Positions 7,818 through 16,920 of a stretch of 64,000 bases of DNA are shown piece by piece. The position numbers and the translations under genes were made by a program. The stretch comes from Curtobacterium sp. MCPF17_002. Its GTDB lineage: Bacteria > Actinomycetota > Actinomycetes > Actinomycetales > Microbacteriaceae. A model generated the notes under the pieces. It searched no databases and was not told the DNA's origin. It saw only the letters and a list, made by a program, of their open reading frames with translations. The number at the start of each line of letters is the position of its first letter. Positions within the stretch are counted from its first letter, which is position 1. The stretch lies in contig NZ_CP126251.1 of the NCBI RefSeq assembly GCF_003234115.2, positions 3,472,001 through 3,536,000 on the forward strand. Direction: 5' to 3'.

Positions 7818-8950
7818 CGTTCCAGCAGGTCTACGGGTACGAGCCCACGGTGCGGTACTCCGCTCCTGGTCGGGTCAACCTGATCGGTGAGCATACCGAC
7901 TACAACGACGGGTACGTCCTGCCCTTCGCGATCGACCGCCGGACCACCGCGTCCATCGCCCCGCGGCAGGACCGCGTGATCCGTGTCGCCTCCGCGTTCG
8001 ACGAGACCGGCGGCCCGGTGTCGCTGACGCTCGACGAGCTCTCGCCCGACACCGTGCACGGTTGGTCGGCGTACGTGTTCGGCATCGCCTGGGCGCTCGG
8101 CGAGCAGGGCTCCGACCTGGCCGGCAAGACCGGCTTCGACGTCTTCATCGAGTCCGACGTGCCGGTCGGTGCCGGTCTGTCGTCCAGCGCGGCGATCGAG
8201 TGCGGTGTCGCGCTCGCGTTCAACGACCTCTGGGAACTCGGACTCGACCGCAAGACCCTGGCACGGGTCGGCCAGTACTCCGAGAACCATGCCGTCGGTG
8301 CTCCAACGGGCATCATGGACCAGTCCGCGTCGCTCCTCGGCGAGCAGGACGCGGTCGTGTTCCTCGACTGCCGGACGCTCGACACCGCCGTCGTCGACCT
8401 CGCGCTCGAGGCGAACGGGCTCGAGGTCCTCGTGATCGACACCCGCGTCGAGCACGCCCACGCCACCGGTGGGTACGCCGCACGACGAGCCTCGTGCGAG
8501 CAGGGCGCGCAGGTGCTCGGCGTCGAGGCGCTCCGTGATGTGTCGGTCGACGACCTCCCGCGTGCGCAGGAGCTCCTGGACGACGAGACCTTCCGCCGCG
8601 TCCGTCACGTCGTCACCGAGGACCAGCGCGTCCTCGACACGGTCCGCACGCTCCGCGAGCACGGCCCGCGGGCGATCGGCTCGCTGCTCGTCGCCTCGCA
8701 CGAGTCCATGCGCGACGACTTCGAGATCTCCGTGCCGGAGCTCGACCTCGCGGTCGCGACCGCGATGGAGCACGGTGCGGTGGGCGCACGGATGACCGGT
8801 GGCGGGTTCGGTGGTGCTGCCATCGCGCTGGTCGACCGGGAGGCCCGTGGTGCGATCACCGCGGCCGTCACCGCCGCCTTCGCGGCAGCCGGGTACCGCG
8901 AGCCGAACGTCTTCACTGTGCACGCCGCGCAGGGCGCCCGGCGCGACTGA
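7814..8950 (+). CDS. galK: Galactokinase
   Basis: A 378-residue GHMP kinase that phosphorylates alpha-D-galactose at C1. The galactokinase signature GRVNLIGEHTDYNDG is near the N-terminus, the ATP-binding PVGAGLSSSAAIE in the middle, and the third GHMP motif MTGGGFGGAAIAL near the C-terminus; length is normal. ATG 7814 overlaps the galT stop, so it is translated as part of galTK. The gene is followed by two long inverted repeats before the convergent folD. Confidence 0.93.
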   Translation: MTFQQVYGYEPTVRYSAPGRVNLIGEHTDYNDGYVLPFAIDRRTTASIAPRQDRVIRVASAFDETGGPVSLTLDELSPDTVHGWSAYVFGIAWALGEQGSDLAGKTGFDVFIESDVPVGAGLSSSAAIECGVALAFNDLWELGLDRKTLARVGQYSENHAVGAPTGIMDQSASLLGEQDAVVFLDCRTLDTAVVDLALEANGLEVLVIDTRVEHAHATGGYAARRASCEQGAQVLGVEALRDVSVDDLPRAQELLDDETFRRVRHVVTEDQRVLDTVRTLREHGPRAIGSLLVASHESMRDDFEISVPELDLAVATAMEHGAVGARMTGGGFGGAAIALVDREARGAITAAVTAAFAAAGYREPNVFTVHAAQGARRD

Positions 8951-8985
8951 CGCTCACGCCGCGGGCGGCCGTGCTCCGGGGCTTC

Positions 8986-9047
8986 GTTTCGCGCTCAGCG
9001 ACAGGTCACGCGGTCGAGGCCCCGTGAGCTGTCGCTCAGCGCGAAAG
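8986..9047. repeat. REP-C palindrome, copy 1
   Basis: Left arm TTTCGCGCTCAGCGACAG and right arm CTGTCGCTCAGCGCGAAA form a stem of about 24 bp around a short spacer, downstream of galK. A diverged copy lies at 25884-25947. The stem could stop transcription between convergent galK and folD. Confidence 0.8.
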
Positions 9048-9072
9048 ACCGCCGTAGCACCGGCAGGACGCA

Positions 9073-9131
9073 CGTCGTGAGCAGAAATGGTCGGGTCCCA
9101 CGAGGGAACCCGACCATTTCTGCTCACGACG
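9073..9131. repeat. Perfect 24-bp inverted repeat
   Basis: CGTCGTGAGCAGAAATGG (9073 onward) is matched by CCATTTCTGCTCACGACG ending at 9131; the arms are perfect for 24 bases with an 11-base loop. It stands 11 bases from the folD stop, between convergent galK and folD, and probably works as a terminator for both strands. The AT-rich core GCAGAAATGG is unusual for this genome. Confidence 0.85.
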
Positions 9132-9141
9132 CGTGCGCGCC

Positions 9142-10077
9142 CTACTGCAACCGGCGCTCCGCGGCCTCGACCACGTTCTTCATGAGCATCGCGCGGGTCA
9201 TCGGCCCGACGCCACCGGGCACCGGCGACATGAACCCGGCCACGGACGCCACCGCGGGGTCGACGTCCCCGTGGAGCTTGGCCTTGCCCGTCTCCGGGGA
9301 GACCACACGCGTGATGCCCACGTCGATGACCGCGGCGCCCGGGCGTACCCAGTCCGGCTTGACGAGTCCGGCGACACCGGCCGCAGCGACCACGATGTCG
9401 GCACGTCGGCACTCGGCCGCGACGTCGGCGGTGAGCGAGTGCGTGAGGGTCGCGGTGGCCTCGAGCCGGGTGAGCAGCAGGCCGAGCGGGCGCCCGACCG
9501 TGAGCCCCTGCCCGATGATCGTGACGTGCGCACCCCGGATCGGGATCTCGTACGCCTCGAGCATCGCGACGATGCCGCGCGGGGTGCACGGCAGGGGCGC
9601 GTCGATGGAGCCGGCGCCCCCGGGCACGGCGAGCACGAGCTCACCGAGGTTCGTCGGGTGCAGGCCGTCGGCGTCCTTCGCGGGGTCCATCAGCTCGAGC
9701 ATCGGCGTCGGGTCGATGCCCTGCGGCAGCGGGAGCTGCACGATGAACGCGGTGACCCGGGGGTCGTCGTTCATCTGCAGGATCGCCGCGCGGATGTCGG
9801 CGGCGGACGCAGTCTCGGGCAGGTCGATCCGCTCCGAGTCGAGCCCGATCTGCGCCGAGTCGCGGTGCTTCCCCGCGACGTAGGACATCGATCCCGGGTT
9901 GGACCCGACCATGATCGTGCCGAGGCCCGGCCGGATGCCGTGCTCGTGGAGCCGGTCGATCCGGACGCGGAGCTCGTCGAGGGTGCGGGCGGCGAGGGCG
10001 GTGCCGTCGATGCGCACCGCCGAACCGGCACCGTCCCAGAGCGTGCGCGGCAGCGGCGCGGCCACGGGACCGCTCAC
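9142..10077 (-). CDS. folD: Methylenetetrahydrofolate dehydrogenase/cyclohydrolase
   Basis: A 311-residue bifunctional enzyme that oxidises 5,10-methylene-THF to methenyl-THF and hydrolyses this to 10-formyl-THF. The substrate half has [10 protein letters not shown] with the catalytic Tyr and Lys, and FIVQLPLPQ. The Rossmann half has [16 protein letters not shown], where the usual Arg of GRS/GRG is Gln, and the end has [14 protein letters not shown] 10077 overlaps the glyA stop as ATGA, so folD is the second gene of a ZTP-riboswitch operon. A short N-terminal extension (about 17 residues) precedes the conserved fold. Confidence 0.92.
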   Translation of the reverse strand: MSGPVAAPLPRTLWDGAGSAVRIDGTALAARTLDELRVRIDRLHEHGIRPGLGTIMVGSNPGSMSYVAGKHRDSAQIGLDSERIDLPETASAADIRAAILQMNDDPRVTAFIVQLPLPQGIDPTPMLELMDPAKDADGLHPTNLGELVLAVPGGAGSIDAPLPCTPRGIVAMLEAYEIPIRGAHVTIIGQGLTVGRPLGLLLTRLEATATLTHSLTADVAAECRRADIVVAAAGVAGLVKPDWVRPGAAVIDVGITRVVSPETGKAKLHGDVDPAVASVAGFMSPVPGGVGPMTRAMLMKNVVEAAERRLQ

Positions 10078-11396
10078 GCGTACAGCGGGAACGCGTCGGT
10101 CAGGGTCTTCACCCGGGCCGAGAGCGCCGCGATGTCGGGGTTCGGCATGAGCGTCAGCGCGATGATGTCGGCGACCTCGGTGAACTCGGCGTCGCCGAAC
10201 CCGCGGGTGGCCAGCGCCGAGGTGCCGATGCGCACACCCGAGGTGACCATCGGCGGCCGCGGGTCGAACGGCACGGAGTTGCGGTTCACGGTGATGCCGA
10301 CCTCGTGGAGCAGGTCTTCGGCCTGCTTGCCGTCGACCTCGGACGTGCGGAGGTCCACGAGCACGAGGTGCACGTCGGTGCCGCCGGTGAGGACGTCGAT
10401 GCCGGCGGCCTTCGCGTCGTCCGCGGTCAGGCGGGCGGCGAGCGCCTGGGCACCGCGGATCGTGCGCTCCTGGCGGGCCTTGAACTCCGGGGTGCCGGCG
10501 AGCAGGAACGCGGTGGCCTTGGCGGCGATCACGTGCATGAGCGGGCCGCCCTGCTGACCCGGGAAGACCGCGGAGTTGAGCTTCTTGAACAGGGTCTCGT
10601 CGTTGGACAGGATGATGCCCGACCGGGGACCGCCGAGCGTCTTGTGCACGGTCGAGGAGACGACGTGGGCGTGCGGGACCGGGGACGGGTGGAGCCCGGC
10701 GGCGACGAGTCCGGCGAAGTGCGCCATGTCGACCCAGAGCTTCGCGCCGACCTCGTCCGCGATCGCACGGAACTTCGCGAAGTCGAGCTGACGGGGGTAC
10801 GCGGACCAGCCGGCGATGAGGACCTTCGGCTGGTGCTCGATGGCCTTGGCGCGGATGTCGTCGTAGTCGACCTCGAACGTCTCCGGGTCGACGCCGTAGG
10901 CCACGGCGTTGTAGATGCGGCCGGAGAAGTTGAGCTTCATGCCGTGGGTCAGGTGACCGCCGTGCGCGAGCTCGAGGCCGAGGATGGTGTCGCCGGCCGA
11001 GGCGATGGCGTGCAGGACGGCGGCGTTGGCCGTGGCACCGGAGTGCGGCTGCACGTTCGCGTACGCGGCACCGAAGAGCGCCTTGGCGCGGTCGATGGCG
11101 AGCTGCTCGGCGACGTCGACGTACTCGCAGCCGCCGTAGTAGCGCTTGCCCGGGTAGCCCTCGGCGTACTTGTTGGTGAGCACGGAGCCCTGGGACTCGA
11201 GCACGGCGCGGGGCACGAAGTTCTCGGACGCGATCATCTCGAGGGTGTCGCGCTGACGGCCGAGCTCCTGCTGCAGGACGGCGGCGATCTCGGGGTCGAC
11301 CTCGCTGAGCGGGGCGTTGAAGGCAACGCGCTCGATGTCGGACGCACTGTCGGAAGCGCTGTCGGCGGCCACGGGGGGCAGATCGGTGATGGACAC
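10074..11396 (-). CDS. glyA: Serine hydroxymethyltransferase
   Basis: A 440-residue PLP enzyme that converts serine and THF to glycine and 5,10-methylene-THF. [13 protein letters not shown] contains the Lys that binds PLP; YSHSG-type residues and [12 protein letters not shown] near the C-terminus also fit. Start GTG 11396 is preceded by GTAGGAG. The Ser/Asp-rich residues 10-20 (SASDSASD) are an unusual linker. It is the first gene of glyA-folD, whose leader carries a ZTP riboswitch, so expression should rise when 10-formyl-THF is short. Confidence 0.94.
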   Translation of the reverse strand: MSITDLPPVAADSASDSASDIERVAFNAPLSEVDPEIAAVLQQELGRQRDTLEMIASENFVPRAVLESQGSVLTNKYAEGYPGKRYYGGCEYVDVAEQLAIDRAKALFGAAYANVQPHSGATANAAVLHAIASAGDTILGLELAHGGHLTHGMKLNFSGRIYNAVAYGVDPETFEVDYDDIRAKAIEHQPKVLIAGWSAYPRQLDFAKFRAIADEVGAKLWVDMAHFAGLVAAGLHPSPVPHAHVVSSTVHKTLGGPRSGIILSNDETLFKKLNSAVFPGQQGGPLMHVIAAKATAFLLAGTPEFKARQERTIRGAQALAARLTADDAKAAGIDVLTGGTDVHLVLVDLRTSEVDGKQAEDLLHEVGITVNRNSVPFDPRPPMVTSGVRIGTSALATRGFGDAEFTEVADIIALTLMPNPDIAALSARVKTLTDAFPLYA

Positions 11397-11444
11397 GGTT
11401 CTCCTACGTTGTTGGCGACGACCGTGGAGGTCGCGCGGACGATC

Positions 11445-11530
11445 GGTCGGTGCAGCCCAGGCGTACGGCCGCGCACCGTGTCAGGTGTCGCTCCCCGATG
11501 GTGACCCATCCAACGCCAGTCGCGACCCCA
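11445..11530 (-). ncRNA. ZTP (pfl) riboswitch upstream of glyA-folD
   Basis: On the minus strand the leader has the conserved GGGTCGCGACTGGCG (11513-11527), then ACCATCGGGGAGCG, and after a variable hairpin GCCGTACGCCTGGGC (about 11455-11469). These are the hallmarks of the pfl motif that binds ZMP/ZTP. The expression platform would be the 50 bases before the glyA GTG, which include GTAGGAG, so control may be at translation or by an upstream terminator. ZTP signals 10-formyl-THF shortage in purine synthesis, which fits a folate operon. Confidence 0.88.
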
Positions 11531-11570
11531 CGATCGTACCGAGGCAGCCGGTTCGTGTCACCCTGGTTGC

Positions 11571-11870
11571 ATGACCCTGCTGACGCCCGACGTGGACGAG
11601 CGAACCGACGTCCGCGTCGACGTGCGCCCGGACTCCCCCTGGGTCGCGGTGGTGTGGGACGACCCGGTGAACCTGATGTCGTACGTCACCTACGTGTTCC
11701 AGCAGTACTTCGGGTTCCCGCGCGGCAAGGCGGAGCGGCTCATGCAGCAGGTGAACGACGAGGGGCGGGCGATCGTGGCGACGGGCCCGCGCGAGGCGAT
11801 GGAGGCCCACGTCGAGGCGATGCACGGCTACGGTCTGCAGGCCTCCGTGGACAAGGCCCCGACGCCGTGA
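11571..11870 (+). CDS. clpS: ATP-dependent Clp protease adaptor ClpS
   Basis: A 99-residue adaptor. After a 20-residue variable N-terminus come WDDPVNLMSYVTYVFQQ, the ClpS core that forms the N-degron pocket, then QVNDEGRAIVATGPREAME, the surface that contacts ClpC. It delivers N-end-rule substrates to ClpCP. The gene is divergent from glyA and shares a 4-base GTGA overlap with the downstream DUF2017 gene, a pairing conserved in actinobacteria. Confidence 0.9.
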   Translation: MTLLTPDVDERTDVRVDVRPDSPWVAVVWDDPVNLMSYVTYVFQQYFGFPRGKAERLMQQVNDEGRAIVATGPREAMEAHVEAMHGYGLQASVDKAPTP

Positions 11871-12343
11871 TCCCCTTCGTCCGCCGCGCCGACGGCGTCC
11901 ACCTCGGCATGTCCTCCGGCGAGCGCTCGGTGCTCACCTCGCTCACCGAGCAGCTGCAGCAGGTGCTCGCTGGTGAGCTCGCGTCCGATCCGGTGTCGGC
12001 GCGGATGTTCCCGGACGCGTACCCGGGCGACGCCGACGCGAGTGCGGAGTTCCGTCGCTGGACGGAGTCGGACCTGGTCGCGCAGAAGACGACGAACGCG
12101 TCGACGGTGCACGCCTGGTCGACCGGGGCGCGCGACGGGGCGTTCGGGCCGGAGGACGAGCAGGCCTGGCTCCGCTGCCTGACGGACCTGCGGCTGACGA
12201 TCGCGGATCGCCTCGGGATCGTGGACTCCGCCACCGAGGAACGGTCGTACTCGTCGGACGCGGGGGTCGGGTTGCGGGACGTCTACGACTGGCTCGGGTA
12301 CGTGCAGGAACACCTGATCGAGACGCTCACCTCCGCGCGCTGA
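11867..12343 (+). CDS. DUF2017 family protein
   Basis: A 158-residue cytoplasmic protein starting at GTG 11867, which overlaps the clpS stop as GTGA. It has the DUF2017 pattern: an acidic helical centre (RRWTESDLVAQKTTNA), a Leu-rich stretch with LRLTIADRLGI and the C-terminal YDWLGYVQEHLIETL. Its function is unknown; the constant clpS linkage suggests a role near Clp-dependent proteolysis, but this is only association. Confidence 0.85.
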   Translation: MIPFVRRADGVHLGMSSGERSVLTSLTEQLQQVLAGELASDPVSARMFPDAYPGDADASAEFRRWTESDLVAQKTTNASTVHAWSTGARDGAFGPEDEQAWLRCLTDLRLTIADRLGIVDSATEERSYSSDAGVGLRDVYDWLGYVQEHLIETLTSAR

Positions 12344-12363
12344 CGCACGTCCGGCACGGTGAC

Positions 12364-12378
12364 TGCCTGGAGGCGCGG
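12364..12378. repeat. REP-A half-site upstream of MarR gene
   Basis: GCCTGGAGGCGCGG is followed by a degenerate right arm (about 12384-12400), about 80 bases before the marR start. It is one of at least a dozen isolated REP-A halves in the window. Confidence 0.65.
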
Positions 12379-12454
12379 CTCGGCTCCGCCACGCTCCGCA
12401 CGTCATCGACAGGTTGCCTTGCAAGTTGCCCTGCCGAAGTAGTACCGTCATGGT

Positions 12455-12880
12455 ATGGATTCACGTGATTCGGTCGAGCTCGCCGGCGAGCTGCTGACGC
12501 TCTACGGCCGCATCCGCCGGACCACCCTCGTCGGCAAGGTCGACGAGGTCACCGCATCGCAGTCGGCAGCGCTCGGCCGCCTGGTCCGCGACGGTGCCAC
12601 GACGACCGCCGACCTCGCCCGAGCGGAGGGCGTGCGCCCGCAGTCGATGGGCGCCACGATCCAGGCACTCGTCGACCTCGGCCTCGTCGACCGCGAGCAG
12701 GACCCGACCGACGGCCGCCGCACCATCGTCAGCGCCACCGACGCCGGCCGCGCCGCCCGCGAGGACTCGCACCGCTCCCGCACCCGCCTCCTCGCCGAGC
12801 GCCTCGCCGCCCTCGATCCCGACGACCGCGCGACCGTCGCGCGCTCCATCGCCGTCCTCAGACCCCTCGTCGAGTCGTGA
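12455..12880 (+). CDS. MarR-family transcriptional regulator
   Basis: A 141-residue winged-helix regulator: helices with TTADLARAEGVRPQSMGATIQAL as DNA-reading motif, then the wing DREQDPTDGRRTIVSAT. TACCGT lies six bases before ATG 12455, so it is likely leaderless. Direct repeats of GTTGCC around TTGCAA (12412-12430) upstream may be its operator. The MFS exporter gene follows in the same reading frame, suggesting a drug- or stress-responsive efflux pair. Confidence 0.87.
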   Translation: MDSRDSVELAGELLTLYGRIRRTTLVGKVDEVTASQSAALGRLVRDGATTTADLARAEGVRPQSMGATIQALVDLGLVDREQDPTDGRRTIVSATDAGRAAREDSHRSRTRLLAERLAALDPDDRATVARSIAVLRPLVES

Positions 12881-12967
12881 CCGTCCCGGAGACGCGACGT
12901 CCGTCACGGACGCCCGCCGCGCCTCCAGGCCCGTCACGCCCCGGCCACCCCACCAAGGCAGGCCACC

Positions 12968-14380
12968 ACGTCCACGTCCACCGCATCCGTCCCCACCACG
13001 CCCGCTGACCAGGGCCGGGGCAGCGGCTTCGGCCCGAAGCTGCTCGTCCCCGTCCTCGTCGGACCGCTGCTCAACCCGATCAACACGACGATGGTGTCGG
13101 TCGCGCTCGCACCGATCTCCCGGGACCTCGGGATCGGGGCAGCGCAGGCGATCTGGCTCGTCGCGGCGCTCTACCTGGCGAGTGCGATCGCGCAGCCGAC
13201 GATGGGGAAGCTCGCTGACCGGTTCGGCCCGAAGAAGGTGTTCCTCACCGGACTCGTGATCGTCGGCGTCGCCGGTGTCGTCCCCGAAATCCTCACCGGG
13301 TTCGGGGGAGCGGTGTTCGCCCGTGTGCTCATCGGGATCGGCACCTCGTCGGCGTACCCCGCGGCGCTGACGACGCTGCGGCAGCACTCGCTCCGGATCG
13401 GCAGGCCCACGCCGCCGCTCGTGCTCGGGGCGCTGTCGATCACCTCGCTCGTGTCCGCCGCAGCCGGCCCGCCGCTCGGCGGTGCACTCATCGCGGCGTT
13501 CGGCTGGCACGCGATCTTCCTCGTCAACGTGCCCCTCGCCGCGTTCGGCATCGTGGTGTCCGCACTCTGGCTGCCGTCCGACCGGCTGCGGCCCCGGACC
13601 GACGAGGACGTGCCCGTCCTGACCGCGCTCGACCCGTTCGGCATGGTCCTCATGACCGGCACCGTGTCCGCGCTGCTCGTGTTCCTGCTCGACCTGTCCG
13701 CCGGGCTGTGGTGGCTCCTCGGGGTCGCGATCGTGCTGCTCGTCGCGCTCGTCCTGTGGGAGCTCCGCGCCACGAAGCCGTTCGTCGACGTCCGGATGCT
13801 CGCACGGAACGGTGCCCTGTCGCGGACGTACATGCGGCTGTTCCTCGTGTACCTGCTCGCCTACACGATGACCTACGGGTTCTCGCAGTGGGTGCAGGAC
13901 GTCGCGGGGTACCCGAGCGACGTCGCCGGGTACATGCAGCTGCCCGCCGCGATCGTCGCCGGTGTCGCGTCGTTCCTCATCGCCCGGAAGACCGCCGTGC
14001 GCGGGCCGCTCGTCATCGCGGCCGTCGTGCCGATCGTCGGCGGGCTGCTCCTGCTGCTGCTGCACACCGGGTCGCCGCTGTTCCTGCTCGTGCTCGCCCC
14101 CGCCCTGTTCGGGGTGCCGCAGGCCCTGGCCTCGGTGTCGAACCAGGCCGCCCTGTACCGGGTCGTGCCCGCGGAGTACATCGGCACCGCGGCCGGGCTC
14201 TCCCGGACGAGCGTCTACATCGGGGCGATCGCGGCCTCGTCGCTGATCGGCGGCGTCTTCGGGCAGGCTCCGACCACGCCGGACCTGCACGTGCTCGCGT
14301 GGGTGATCGTCGGGGTCGCGGTGCTGCTGAGCGTGCTCACGATCGGCGACCGGGCGCTCGCGAAGCCGCTCCCCCGGTGA
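12968..14380 (+). CDS. MFS exporter (DHA family), start codon missing
   Basis: A multidrug-type major facilitator. Motif A (GKLADRFGPKKV) follows the second helix, and about 12-14 hydrophobic helices reach GDRALAKPLPR. The first ATG (13091) would remove half of helix 1, whose residues (KLLVPVLVGPLLNPINTTMV) are encoded upstream. Between the marR stop and 13091 the frame has no ATG, GTG or TTG. ACG 12968, eight bases after AAGGCAGG, gives a good N-terminus (xSTSTASVPTTPAD), so I place the start there as a mutated or non-canonical codon. Downstream of marR by 87 bases and in the same frame. Confidence 0.75.
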   Translation, partial: TSTSTASVPTTPADQGRGSGFGPKLLVPVLVGPLLNPINTTMVSVALAPISRDLGIGAAQAIWLVAALYLASAIAQPTMGKLADRFGPKKVFLTGLVIVGVAGVVPEILTGFGGAVFARVLIGIGTSSAYPAALTTLRQHSLRIGRPTPPLVLGALSITSLVSAAAGPPLGGALIAAFGWHAIFLVNVPLAAFGIVVSALWLPSDRLRPRTDEDVPVLTALDPFGMVLMTGTVSALLVFLLDLSAGLWWLLGVAIVLLVALVLWELRATKPFVDVRMLARNGALSRTYMRLFLVYLLAYTMTYGFSQWVQDVAGYPSDVAGYMQLPAAIVAGVASFLIARKTAVRGPLVIAAVVPIVGGLLLLLLHTGSPLFLLVLAPALFGVPQALASVSNQAALYRVVPAEYIGTAAGLSRTSVYIGAIAASSLIGGVFGQAPTTPDLHVLAWVIVGVAVLLSVLTIGDRALAKPLPR

Positions 14381-14458
14381 CGCGGGCGTGCCTGCCGGGG
14401 CCGCGCCGTGCCTCCAGGCCCGGCCGCTCCGCGGACCGGACCCCGGTAGCCTGATCCG

Positions 14459-15328
14459 GTGACCGACCCGACCCTGCCGACCCCCACGCACTGGACCCTC
14501 ACGCTGGTCTGCGACGACCAGCCCGGGATCGTGCACGCCGTCTCCGGAGCGGTGGTCGCGGCGAACGGCAACATCACCGAGTCGCAGCAGTTCTCGAGCG
14601 TCGACACGAACACGTTCTTCATGCGGCTGCAGGTCATGGCACCCGTCGACCGCGCCACCTTCGAGGAGGCGCTCGCCCCCGTCGCCGAACGCTACGACGC
14701 CCGCGTGCAGCTCGACGTCGTCGGCCGTCCGATGCGCACGCTGGTGCTCGTGTCGAAGGCGGGCCACTGCCTCAACGACCTGCTCTACCGGCAGCGCGGC
14801 GGGCAGCTGCCGATCGAGGTGCCGCTCGTCCTGTCGAACCACTCCGACCTGGCCGAGCTGGCGTCGTTCTACTCCGTCCCGTTCGAGCACCGTCCCGTCA
14901 CCGGCCCCGAGTCGAAGCAGCAGATGGAGCAGCGCATCCTCGAGGCGGTCGACGAGCACGACATCGAGCTCGTCGTCCTCGCCCGGTACATGCAGATCCT
15001 GTCGCCGGGGCTGTGCGCCGCCCTCGAGGGCCGCGCGGTGAACATCCACCACTCGTTCCTGCCCGGCTTCAAGGGTGCGAACCCGTACCGGCAGGCGCAC
15101 GCCCGCGGGGTGAAGCTCATCGGTGCGACGGCGCACTTCGTGACGAGCGACCTCGACGAGGGCCCGATCGTCGAGCAGAACGTCGTGCGCGTGGACCACA
15201 CGAAGGACCCGGCCGAGCTCGTCTCGATCGGGCAGGACGAGGAGTCCCGCACGCTCACCCAGGCGGTGCGCTGGATCGCGGAGGACCGTGTCCTCCTCGA
15301 CGGTGCCCGCACGATCATCTTCAAGTAG
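14459..15328 (+). CDS. purU: Formyltetrahydrofolate deformylase
   Basis: A 289-residue enzyme that hydrolyses 10-formyl-THF to formate and THF, balancing the one-carbon pool. The N-terminal ACT domain (LTLVCDDQPGIVHAVSG) senses amino acids; the catalytic formyl-transferase-like domain has NIHHSFLPGFKGANPY with the active-site Asn and His, and later ATAHFVTSDLDEGPI with the Asp. GTG 14459 lies six bases after TAGCCT, indicating a leaderless start. Confidence 0.92.
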   Translation: MTDPTLPTPTHWTLTLVCDDQPGIVHAVSGAVVAANGNITESQQFSSVDTNTFFMRLQVMAPVDRATFEEALAPVAERYDARVQLDVVGRPMRTLVLVSKAGHCLNDLLYRQRGGQLPIEVPLVLSNHSDLAELASFYSVPFEHRPVTGPESKQQMEQRILEAVDEHDIELVVLARYMQILSPGLCAALEGRAVNIHHSFLPGFKGANPYRQAHARGVKLIGATAHFVTSDLDEGPIVEQNVVRVDHTKDPAELVSIGQDEESRTLTQAVRWIAEDRVLLDGARTIIFK

Positions 15329-15336
15329 GCCGCACC

Positions 15337-15744
15337 ATGACGAACGCCCCGCAGTCCCCCGTCGACTGGGGAGAGGTCCCCGATCCCTCGGCGATCGGCA
15401 AGCCGCGCCGGGAGTTCGACGCGTGGCGGGTGCTGCGCATCCTCGTCTGCACGGTCGGGCTGCTGTCCCTGGCGACGTGGGGCTACTTCGCGTGGCCGTT
15501 CCCGATGCCCGCGATCCTGTTCATGGTCGGTGCGCCGGTGTTCGCGGCGCTGGTCTGGTACTTCTTCCGGTCGCCGGCCTCGCCGATCGAGACGGACGTG
15601 GTGGGCAAGACGATCGTCGAGGTCGCGCTGGTGATCGCGGCCGGCGGCTGCTGGATCTCCATCGGGTACCCGGTGGTCGGGTTGGTCTTCATCGTGGTCG
15701 CGGCGGTCTCCGGCGTGGTGCAGTTCCGGAAGGAGACGCGGTGA
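15337..15744 (+). CDS. YrdB-like membrane protein (DUF2568)
   Basis: A 135-residue protein with a soluble N-terminal 25 residues and four membrane helices, matching the small YrdB/DUF2568 family of unknown function. ATG 15337 is 8 bases after the purU stop, and the stop overlaps nagA as GTGA, so purU, this gene and nagA are probably one transcript. No catalytic motif. Confidence 0.75.
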   Translation: MTNAPQSPVDWGEVPDPSAIGKPRREFDAWRVLRILVCTVGLLSLATWGYFAWPFPMPAILFMVGAPVFAALVWYFFRSPASPIETDVVGKTIVEVALVIAAGGCWISIGYPVVGLVFIVVAAVSGVVQFRKETR

Positions 15745-16919
15745 GCGGGGCAGGCGTCTCGTCGGTCTCGTCGGACGGCCTGGAGGCGCGCAGCACCCTG
15801 GTCCGTGCGGCGCGCGTCGTCGACGCGGCCGGGTCCACGGCGGACGGCTGGGTCCTCGTCGTCGGTGACACCGTCCGCGCGGTCGGCTCCGGTCCCGAGG
15901 CTCCCGCGGCCGACGAGGTCGTCGACCTGGGTGACGCCGTCCTGACGCCCGGCTTCATCGACCTGCACGGGCACGGCGGGTCGACCGAGGCGTACGAGGA
16001 CGACTCCTTCGCGGCGTCCCTCGCGATGCACCGGTCGCACGGCACGACCCGCTCGGTCCTGTCGCTCGTCGCCAACCCGCTGGACGCGCTCGCTGGGTCG
16101 CTGGCACGGGTTCGCTCCGTGATGGCCACCGACCCGCTCGTGCTCGGCGTCCACCTCGAGGGGCCGTTCCTCTCCCCGCACAACAAGGGCGCCCACAACG
16201 AGTCGTTCCTGATCGACCCGTCGCCCGCCGCCGTCTCGACACTGTTGGAAGCCGGCGAGGGCGTCCTCCGCCAGGTCACCATCGCCCCCGAGCTGCCCGG
16301 TGCACTCGACGCCGTCCGCCGGTTCGTGGACGCCGGGGTCACCGTCGCCGTCGGGCACACGGTCGGCACGTACGAGCAGGCCCGGGCCGCGTTCGACGCC
16401 GGAGCGACGCTGCTGACGCACGCGTTCAACGCCATGCCGGGCCTCCACCACCGAGCGCCCGGGCCGATCGGTGCCGCCGTGGCCGACGACCGCGTGGCGC
16501 TGGAGCTCATCCTCGACGGCGTGCACGTGCACCCGGTGGTGGCGACCACCCTGTTCCGAGCTGCCCCGGGCCGCGTGGCACTCATCACCGACGCGATGGG
16601 CGCTGCGGGTGCAGCCGACGGTTCCTACCGGTTGGGGTCGCTCGACGTCACCGTGACCGACGGCGTCGCGCACGTCGCGGGGACGGACACGATCGCCGGG
16701 TCGACGCTGACGCAGGACGTGGCGCTGCGGAACGCGGTGACCCGTGCCGGACGGACGTTGCCGGAGGCCGTCGCGGCGCTGACGAGCGTGCCGGCCGCCG
16801 CGCTGGGGCTCGGCGACCGGCTGGGTCGGCTCGCGCCGGGCTTCGCCGCGGACCTCGTCGCATTGTCCCCGTCGCTCGAGGTGCAGCGGGTGTGGGGCGC
16901 GGGGCGCGAGCTGCGCTAG
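15741..16919 (+). CDS. nagA: N-acetylglucosamine-6-phosphate deacetylase
   Basis: A 392-residue amidohydrolase that removes acetate from GlcNAc-6-P. Metal and catalytic residues are visible: DLHGHGG, HLEGPFLSPHNKGAH, VGHT, THAFNAM and the catalytic Asp in TDAMGA. It feeds NagB, encoded 7.6 kb away. GTG 15741 overlaps the preceding stop. A REP-A half-site at 15775-15792 encodes GLEAR near residue 15, before the conserved fold. An IS481-family element is inserted with its 6-bp target duplication (16915-16920) covering the stop codon TAG, leaving the protein intact. Confidence 0.92.
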   Translation: MSGAGVSSVSSDGLEARSTLVRAARVVDAAGSTADGWVLVVGDTVRAVGSGPEAPAADEVVDLGDAVLTPGFIDLHGHGGSTEAYEDDSFAASLAMHRSHGTTRSVLSLVANPLDALAGSLARVRSVMATDPLVLGVHLEGPFLSPHNKGAHNESFLIDPSPAAVSTLLEAGEGVLRQVTIAPELPGALDAVRRFVDAGVTVAVGHTVGTYEQARAAFDAGATLLTHAFNAMPGLHHRAPGPIGAAVADDRVALELILDGVHVHPVVATTLFRAAPGRVALITDAMGAAGAADGSYRLGSLDVTVTDGVAHVAGTDTIAGSTLTQDVALRNAVTRAGRTLPEAVAALTSVPAAALGLGDRLGRLAPGFAADLVALSPSLEVQRVWGAGRELR

Positions 16920-16920
16920 C

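Noticed and set aside
12881-12967. MarR-MFS as one gene fusion
   Set aside because: A TGA separates them; readthrough is possible in principle but nothing in the sequence supports it over a lost start codon.
12461-15199. A 912-codon minus-strand frame
   Set aside because: It runs opposite to marR, the MFS gene and purU, all with clear families; its Arg/Asp/Glu-rich sequence is the usual GC-driven shadow.
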